This document shows, piece by piece, positions 59,383 to 64,000 of a stretch of 64,000 nt of DNA. Made by a program: the position numbers and the translations under genes. Source of the stretch: Micromonospora olivasterospora (GTDB taxonomy: Bacteria > Actinomycetota > Actinomycetes > Mycobacteriales > Micromonosporaceae); contig NZ_VLKE01000001.1 in NCBI RefSeq assembly GCF_007830265.1, forward strand, positions 5,208,001 to 5,272,000, written 5' to 3'. Under the pieces are notes generated by a model, which was given only the letters and a program-made list of their open reading frames with translations, had not been told where the DNA came from and made no database searches. The stretch's first letter is position 1. The number at the start of each line of letters is the position of its first letter.

Positions 59383-60825
59383 ATGAGGGTTCCGCTGCTG
59401 GCCGCAACCGCCGCCGTCGTACTCGCCGCCGGGACGGCCGTTCCGGCCGCCGCCGCTTCGCGCGGCGGTCCGACCCCGACCGCGGCCGTCCCGGCGGGCG
59501 TCCTTCCGGTCGCGGCCGCACCCGGCGGCCCGGCGCCCACGGCTTCCGGCGCGACCGGACCCGGCGGCCCGGCGCTCACGGCTTCCGGCGCGACCGGACC
59601 CGGCGGCCCGGCGCTCACGGCTTCCGGCGCGACCGGACCCGGCGGCCCGGCGCCCACGGCTTCCGGCGCGACCGGACCCGGCGCCCCGGCGGCCGGCGCA
59701 GCGACGGTTCCCTGCCCGAAGGCCAAGGCGCCGCAGGTGCGGCGCTCCCCGCGGCCGACGCCGCCGCCGTCGGCGCCCGAGCAGCAGGCCGTGGGCGGCG
59801 CCGCGCTGGCCACCCCGGGCCTGGTCGTGCCGGCCGGCGTGCCCGCCCCGCCAGCGGTCACCGCGACCTCCTGGCTGGTGGCCGACCTGGACACCGGCAC
59901 GGTGCTCGGTGGTTGCGGCCCGCACGAGTACGCCACGCCGGCCAGCGTGCAGAAGCTGCTGCTGACCGCCACCGCGCTGCCGAAGCTGGACCCGAAGCAG
60001 GTGGTGACGGTGACCCGTGACGATCTGAAGATCGCTCCGGGCAGCTCCGCCGTCGGCCTCGTCGAGGGCGGCCGGTACACCGTCGAGACCGTCTTCCTGG
60101 GGCTGCTGCTGCAGTCCGGCAACGAGGCGGCCAACGCCCTGGCCCGGCTCGTCGGCGGTCCCGGCGGGGCGGCGGACGGGGTCCGGGCGATGAACGAGCA
60201 GGCCCGGCACCTCGGCGCCCTGCAGACCCACGCGGTGACCCCGTCCGGGCTGGATGCGCCGGGCCAGTTCACCAGCGCGTACGACCTGGCGCTGATCGCC
60301 CGGGCCTGCTTCGCGAACCCGACCTTCCGCCGGTACGCGCTCACCGAGCGGGCGCAGATCCCCGCCCAGCCGGCCCTGCGGCAGAAGGGCTTCCAGATCC
60401 AGAACGAGAACCAGCTCATCTACCGCTACCCGGGCGCCCTCGGCGGCAAGACCGGCTTCACCGACTACGCCCGGCACACGTACGTCGGCGCCGCCCAGCG
60501 GGACGGCCGGCGGCTGGTGGTCACCCTGCTCGGCGCCGAGCCGCGGCCGATGCGCGGCTGGGAGCAGGGGGCGGCACTGCTGGACTGGGGCTTCTCGCTG
60601 CCCCGGGACGCCTCGGTGGGGCGGCTCGTCGAGCCGGGCGAGACGGCGGCGGACGGGGCGCCGGCGTCGGCGTCGGCCGCCGCCCGGGAGCCCCGGGCCG
60701 TGGCCGCCCACCGTGCCCCCGCGACCGGTTTGCCCGGCGCCTGGCCGCTGGTCGCGGTCGGGGTGGCCGCCGTGGCGGCGGTCGCGCTGGTGGCCCTGCT
60801 GCGGCGGCGTCAGCGCCGGGCCTGA
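59383..60825 (+). CDS. D-alanyl-D-alanine carboxypeptidase (PBP5/6-type, S11) with repeat linker
   Basis: 480 residues. Signal peptide 'MRVPLLAATAAVVLAAGTAV'. A low-complexity linker (about 45-100) contains four 13-residue repeats (GPGGPAPTASGAT and variants). The S11 domain follows: active-site Ser in ATPASVQKLLLT, SGN in LLLQSGNEAANALARL, KTG in GALGGKTGFTDYARHT. A C-terminal membrane anchor 'WPLVAVGVAAVAAVALVALL' and RRRQRRA tail hold it at the outer face of the membrane. It trims the last D-Ala of peptidoglycan stems. ATG 59383 gives the best signal peptide; ATG 59362 is an in-frame alternative. Confidence 0.92.
   Translation: MRVPLLAATAAVVLAAGTAVPAAAASRGGPTPTAAVPAGVLPVAAAPGGPAPTASGATGPGGPALTASGATGPGGPALTASGATGPGGPAPTASGATGPGAPAAGAATVPCPKAKAPQVRRSPRPTPPPSAPEQQAVGGAALATPGLVVPAGVPAPPAVTATSWLVADLDTGTVLGGCGPHEYATPASVQKLLLTATALPKLDPKQVVTVTRDDLKIAPGSSAVGLVEGGRYTVETVFLGLLLQSGNEAANALARLVGGPGGAADGVRAMNEQARHLGALQTHAVTPSGLDAPGQFTSAYDLALIARACFANPTFRRYALTERAQIPAQPALRQKGFQIQNENQLIYRYPGALGGKTGFTDYARHTYVGAAQRDGRRLVVTLLGAEPRPMRGWEQGAALLDWGFSLPRDASVGRLVEPGETAADGAPASASAAAREPRAVAAHRAPATGLPGAWPLVAVGVAAVAAVALVALLRRRQRRA
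59521..59676. repeat. 39-bp tandem repeat, four units, inside the carboxypeptidase gene
   Basis: Units begin at 59521, 59560, 59599 and 59638; units 2 and 3 differ from 1 and 4 by a C-to-T change (Pro to Leu). A degenerate fifth start follows at 59677. Each unit encodes 13 residues, so copy-number change keeps the frame. Confidence 0.95.
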
Positions 60826-60958
60826 CGGGCCGGGCGGCACGGCGTCGGCGCGTTCGGCCCTTCCGACCCGTTACCGCCACGCCGGCCGGCGCCCGCCGTC
60901 AGGGCACCAGGCAGGGCCGGGGCGGCGTCAAGTCGTCCCTGGCGGGTATGCGCGCCCG

Positions 60959-62152
60959 GTGAGGGCGGAGCACAGGGGGCGCATCGTCGTGGTGTCGGCC
61001 GACGTCGGCGCGGGCCACGAGTCGGCCGCCGCCGAGCTGACCCGCCGCCTGCGCGAGCGCGGTTTTCTCGTGGACCGGCTGAACTTCCTGGACGTCGTGC
61101 CGGCCCCCGCCCGGTGGGGGTTCCGGGACGCGTACCGGGGCGTGCTGCGCTGGGCGCCGTGGTGGTACGAGGCGATGTTCAAAGTCACCGGGCGGTCCAG
61201 GCGCGCCGCCACCGTGCTGCGGGCGCTGCTCGCCCCGCTGCGGCGGCGCATGTGGCGGCGCATCCCGCCGGACACCCGGGCGGTGGTCACCACGTACCCG
61301 TTCGCCAACCAGTTGCTCGGGCCGCTGCGCCGGCGCGGGCTCAGCGCGCCACTGCTCACGTACGTCACGGACTTCGTCGTCCATCCCAGCTGGGTCTCGC
61401 CCGGCGTCGACCTTTACTGCGCGCTGCCGTACGCCCGGCCCCACTCCGCCCGGCTCCCCGCCGACCTCGACGTCCGCACGGTGCAGCCGCTGGTGTCCGC
61501 CGACTTCGCGGAGGCGCTGGGGACGAGCAAGAGCGAGGCGCGCCGGCGGTTCGGGCTGCCCGCGGACGAGCGCCTGGCCCTCGTCGTCGCCGGGGCGTGG
61601 GGGGTGGGCGAGGTCGAGACCACCGTCACCGAGGTGGGCGCCGGCGGAGGCGTCCGCACCGTGGTCGTCTGCGGCCGCAACGACGCGCTGCGGGAGCGCC
61701 TCGCGCCGGTCGCCGGCCACGTGTTCGGGTGGGTGGACGACATGCCCACGCTGATGCGCGCCGTCGACCTGGTGGTGGAGAACGCGGGCGGGTTGACCTG
61801 TCAGGAGGCGCTGGCCTGCGGCCTGCCGGTGGTCACCTACCGGCCGATACCCGGCCACGGCCGGGCCAACGCGCGGATCCTGGCCGCGGCCGGGCTGACC
61901 CGGTGGGCGCCGTCCCGCGACCACCTGCAGCGCGAGCTGGCCAGGTGGCCCGCCCCCGGCGCGCACCCGCCAGGACGGGAGATGGGGTCCTGGCCGGACC
62001 CGGCGGGCCTGGTCGCCGAGGTGGCCGCGCGGCCGTCGACCGTCGGCTGGTCCGGCGCGTACCGGAGGCGGCCGGTCGCCGACGTGGTGGGCGACACTCT
62101 GGCGGTGCTCGCCACGGTGCTGCCGAACGCCGGCCGGGCGGACCGGCGGTGA
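60959..62152 (+). CDS. GT28-type glycolipid glycosyltransferase (MGDG synthase/UgtP-like)
   Basis: 397 residues. The N-terminal MGDG-synthase domain has VVVSADVGAGHESAAAELT and 'FRDAYRGVLRWAPWWYEAMF', and the 'TYVTDFVVHPSWVSPGVDLY' segment. The C-terminal GT28 half shows 'LALVVAGAWGVGEVETTVTE' and the donor site 'VVENAGGLTCQEALACGLPV'. It likely transfers hexose to diacylglycerol or a related lipid at the inner membrane face. GTG 60959 is used; the frame is open upstream, but that part overlaps the carboxypeptidase end. It is followed almost directly by a polysaccharide deacetylase. Confidence 0.85.
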   Translation: MRAEHRGRIVVVSADVGAGHESAAAELTRRLRERGFLVDRLNFLDVVPAPARWGFRDAYRGVLRWAPWWYEAMFKVTGRSRRAATVLRALLAPLRRRMWRRIPPDTRAVVTTYPFANQLLGPLRRRGLSAPLLTYVTDFVVHPSWVSPGVDLYCALPYARPHSARLPADLDVRTVQPLVSADFAEALGTSKSEARRRFGLPADERLALVVAGAWGVGEVETTVTEVGAGGGVRTVVVCGRNDALRERLAPVAGHVFGWVDDMPTLMRAVDLVVENAGGLTCQEALACGLPVVTYRPIPGHGRANARILAAAGLTRWAPSRDHLQRELARWPAPGAHPPGREMGSWPDPAGLVAEVAARPSTVGWSGAYRRRPVADVVGDTLAVLATVLPNAGRADRR

Positions 62153-62293
62153 GCTCCGGCCGACGCCGGGAGCCGGCCGGCGCGGTGTCTTCCTCGCCCG
62201 CTGGGCCGTCGTCGGGCTCGCCGCCGTCCAGGTGGGCCCGGTGGTGACGGCCGCGCCGCCCGTGCGGGCCGGTTCCTGCCCCGGCTGTCCGGC

Positions 62294-62899
62294 GTGGGCC
62301 GCCCCGACCGGGTGGCGTTGACCTTCGACGACGGGCCGGACCCCGACTCCACCCCCCGGTTCCTGGAGGTCCTGGCGCGGCACCGGGCGCGGGCCACCTT
62401 CTTCCTGCTGGGCGCCCGGGTGGCCCGGTACCCCGCGCTGGTCGGCGAGATCGTCGCCGAGGGGCACGAGGTGGCCGTGCACGGCTGGGAGCACCGGAAC
62501 CTGCTGCGCCGGGGGCCGCTGGCCACCTACCGGGACCTGGCCCGGGCCCGCGCGGCGATCACCACCGCCGCCGGCCGGCCCCCTCGGTTCTTCCGCCCCC
62601 CGTACGGGGTGCTGACCGGCCCGGCGCTGCTGGCGGGCGTCCGGCTGGGGCTGGAACCGGTGCTGTGGACCTGCTGGGGCCGGGACTGGACGGCGCGGGC
62701 GACGCCGGAGTCCGTCTTCCGCGCGGTCACCCGCGGGCTCGCCGGGGGCGGCACCGTCCTGCTGCACGACTCGGACTACGCCGCCGCCCCGGGCGCCTGG
62801 CGGGCCGGCCTCGCCGCCCTGCCCCGGGTGCTGGCCGAGTGCGACGGGCGGGGGTGGACCGTCGGTCCGCTCGGCCCCCACCTGGAGCCGGCGCGGTGA
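62294..62899 (+). CDS. polysaccharide deacetylase (NodB/CE4) family protein, 5' end probably frameshifted
   Basis: At least 201 residues: metal/base motif LTFDDGPDPDSTP, His pair in VAVHGWEHRNLL, RPPYG in FFRPPYGVLTGPALL, and GGGTVLLHDSDY, all the CE4 motifs. It deacetylates cell-wall or surface glycans. Upstream, another frame encodes a membrane helix (RWAVVGLAAVQVGPVV) that flows into RFLPRLSGVGRPDRVAL if one base is added near 62263. The real protein is therefore probably membrane-anchored, starting near 62152, and what is seen here lacks its anchor. Confidence 0.82.
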   Translation: MGRPDRVALTFDDGPDPDSTPRFLEVLARHRARATFFLLGARVARYPALVGEIVAEGHEVAVHGWEHRNLLRRGPLATYRDLARARAAITTAAGRPPRFFRPPYGVLTGPALLAGVRLGLEPVLWTCWGRDWTARATPESVFRAVTRGLAGGGTVLLHDSDYAAAPGAWRAGLAALPRVLAECDGRGWTVGPLGPHLEPAR

Positions 62900-64000
62900 T
62901 CCTGGCGGTCGCGTGCGCCCTCGCCGGGGCCTTCTGCCTGGCTGTCGCCACGACGATGCAGCAGCGGGCGGCGAAGCGGCAACACCGGGTCGGGCCGCTG
63001 GACCCGCGGCTGCTGCTGCGGCTCCTGCGTACCCGCCTCTGGCAGTTCGGCTGGCTGCCCGACGCGGCCGGCATCGGCCTCCAGGCGCTGGCCCTGCGGT
63101 TCGGGCCGCTGGCGCTGGTCCAGCCGCTGATGGCCAGCGGGCTGTTCATGGCGATCCTCGTCGAGGCGGTCTGGACCCGCCGGCGGCCCGCCCGCCGGGA
63201 CCTGCTCGCCTCGGTGGTGGGCGTCGGGGGGCTGGGGGTCTTCCTGACCGTCGGCGATCCCCGGCCCGGCCTGGCGACCCCGCCCGCCACGGCCTGGTGG
63301 GGGGTGGCGCTGGGCGCGGGCGCCGTCGTCGCGGTCGCGGTGCTGCTGTCCGCGGCGGTGGGCGAGGCGACCCGGGGAGCGCTGCTGGGCCTCGCCGCCG
63401 GTGTCCTGTACGGGGTGACCGCCGCGCTGGTCAAGGCGCTCACCTCGATGTTGCACGGCGGCCCGGGCGGCCTCGGCCGGCTCCTCACGGACCCGCTCCT
63501 GGCCGCCCTGGTCGTGGTGGGCCTGCTCGGTCTGGTGCTCAACCAGGCCGCGTTCCAGCGCGGCCGGATCGCCGCTCCGCTGACCGCGCTCACCCTGGCG
63601 GAGCCGGTCGTCAGCGTGGCGGTCGGGGTGACGGCGTTCCGGGAGACGCTCGCGCTCGGCGGGGCCCGGGCCGCCGTACTGACCGCCTCGGCCGTCGCCA
63701 TCGCGGTGGGCGTCTGGCTCGCCGGCACGGCGCGGGGCGGCGGGCGTGGCGACGGCGGGCGACACGGGGCCGGCACCGGCGGCACCGAGGGGGAGGCGGC
63801 GCGGGACACGGGCCGGCACCGGCGCGCCGGGCATCGACAAGGGACGGCGGCGTCCATAGACTGCGCTCTTTCTGGCACTTCAGCCCAGGGAGGACGTACG
63901 TGTCGAGGTCACCCCGCCGGGAACCGGCAGCACCGCCGTCAGCGCAGCGCCGCGGGGCGCGCATCCCCGTCCGGGCCGCGAGCGTGGCGTTCACCTGGCC
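62896..64000 (+). CDS. DMT/EamA-like multi-pass membrane protein, 3' end uncertain
   Basis: GTG 62896 overlaps the deacetylase stop by 4 nt. About 280 residues form about nine membrane helices (VILAVACALAGAFCLAVATT, 'LALVQPLMASGLFMAILVEA', 'RGALLGLAAGVLYGVTAALV', 'PLTALTLAEPVVSVAVGVTA', 'AVLTASAVAIAVGVWLAGTA'), the layout of actinobacterial DMT-type transporters. Conserved-looking sequence ends near 63735. The frame then stays open in Arg/Gly-rich nonsense to the window end, crossing a promoter and ribosome-binding site of the next gene. A stop was probably lost by an indel, with the true end between 63735 and 63860. Confidence 0.7.
   Translation, partial: MILAVACALAGAFCLAVATTMQQRAAKRQHRVGPLDPRLLLRLLRTRLWQFGWLPDAAGIGLQALALRFGPLALVQPLMASGLFMAILVEAVWTRRRPARRDLLASVVGVGGLGVFLTVGDPRPGLATPPATAWWGVALGAGAVVAVAVLLSAAVGEATRGALLGLAAGVLYGVTAALVKALTSMLHGGPGGLGRLLTDPLLAALVVVGLLGLVLNQAAFQRGRIAAPLTALTLAEPVVSVAVGVTAFRETLALGGARAAVLTASAVAIAVGVWLAGTARGGGRGDGGRHGAGTGGTEGEAARDTGRHRRAGHRQGTAASIDCALSGTSAQGGRTCRGHPAGNRQHRRQRSAAGRASPSGPRAWRSPG
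63834..63862 (+). promoter_or_regulatory. candidate sigma-70-type promoter for the last gene
   Basis: TCGACA (63834-63839), 17 nt, TAGACT (63857-63862), 38 nt before the GTG at 63900. Confidence 0.5.
63900..64000 (+). CDS. start of a further gene, cut by the right edge
   Basis: GTG 63900 follows the ribosome-binding site AGGGAGGA (63887-63894) and a promoter. The visible 33 codons give an Arg/Pro/Ala-rich N-terminus (VSRSPRREPAAPPSAQRRG, then ARIPVRAASVAFTW) like a cytosolic tail before a membrane helix or signal. No family can be assigned. Confidence 0.5.
   Translation, partial: MSRSPRREPAAPPSAQRRGARIPVRAASVAFTW

Noticed and set aside
59521..59676. CRISPR-like spaced repeats
   Set aside because: The units are directly adjacent with no spacers and encode a protein linker.
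1..64000. tRNA, rRNA, phage integrase or attachment site
   Set aside because: Scanned by eye for acceptor/anticodon patterns and integrase motifs; nothing convincing was seen, though a tRNA scan program would be more reliable.

Overview
The window is about 64 kb of very GC-rich DNA with strong third-position GC bias, many GTG starts and 4-nt gene overlaps. Lsr2, an ergothioneine cluster, a HspR-type operator upstream of lon, DUF5715 and DUF4012 proteins and an actinobacterial Wzz/BY-kinase all point to an actinomycete. Gene content and the dispersed palindromic repeats fit Micromonosporaceae, most likely Micromonospora; the genus is an inference. No rRNA, tRNA or CRISPR array was seen.

Layout. 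0-4.2 kb: nnrD (cut by the left edge), a histidine phosphatase, a conserved small protein, two wrecked secreted-enzyme genes, a stand-alone LigD-type polymerase domain and an Lrp/BkdR regulator. 4.3-7.9 kb: branched-chain 2-oxoacid dehydrogenase operon (E1alpha-E1beta-E2) divergent from its probable regulator. 8.2-16.3 kb: parallel beta-helix protein, L,D-transpeptidase lipoprotein, STAS protein, FKBP isomerase, BtuF-like binding protein, DICT/degenerate-GGDEF protein, an unknown protein and lsr2. 16.5-20.7 kb: lon with a HAIR operator, and a DEAD-box helicase. 21-25 kb: a decay zone (GH43 remnant behind an intact palindromic operator, DUF5715 gene, truncated asparagine synthetase, middle-deleted ribokinase). 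25-31.4 kb: Ntn-hydrolase lipoprotein, two-component system (response regulator frameshifted) and a MacB-like ABC exporter. 31.5-37.5 kb: nucleotide-sugar dehydrogenase, Ser/Thr kinase, and a sigma factor whose partner gene is split from it by a solitary-TnpB IS element. 37.6-42.9 kb: egtABCD, then a GDT1-family manganese exporter under a yybP-ykoY riboswitch. 43-51 kb: NhaA and an exopolysaccharide/cell-surface group (Wzz-BY-kinase, LMW tyrosine phosphatase, GT4, DUF4012 protein, LPXTG protein). 51-58.5 kb: MFS exporter, small winged-helix protein, a three-gene accessory segment inside a destroyed FAD-dependent reductase gene, a Tat-exported 5'-nucleotidase and a nucleotidyltransferase toxin-like pair. 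58.6-64 kb: tyrosine phosphatase, D-Ala-D-Ala carboxypeptidase with a 39-bp tandem repeat, GT28-type glycosyltransferase, polysaccharide deacetylase, DMT-type membrane protein and the start of one more gene.

Two themes stand out. First, many genes keep both ends but lack the middle (BNR protein, S15 peptidase with an inverted piece, ribokinase, FAD reductase). Second, several genes have apparent single-base frameshifts (response regulator, anti-sigma-like protein, deacetylase 5' end, possibly the last membrane protein). The second may be real decay or base-calling error in GC homopolymers; only reads can decide. The most notable regulatory signals are the HAIR element, the manganese riboswitch, a perfect 13-bp-arm palindrome between the response regulator and the ABC exporter, and the palindromic operator stranded in front of the GH43 remnant.
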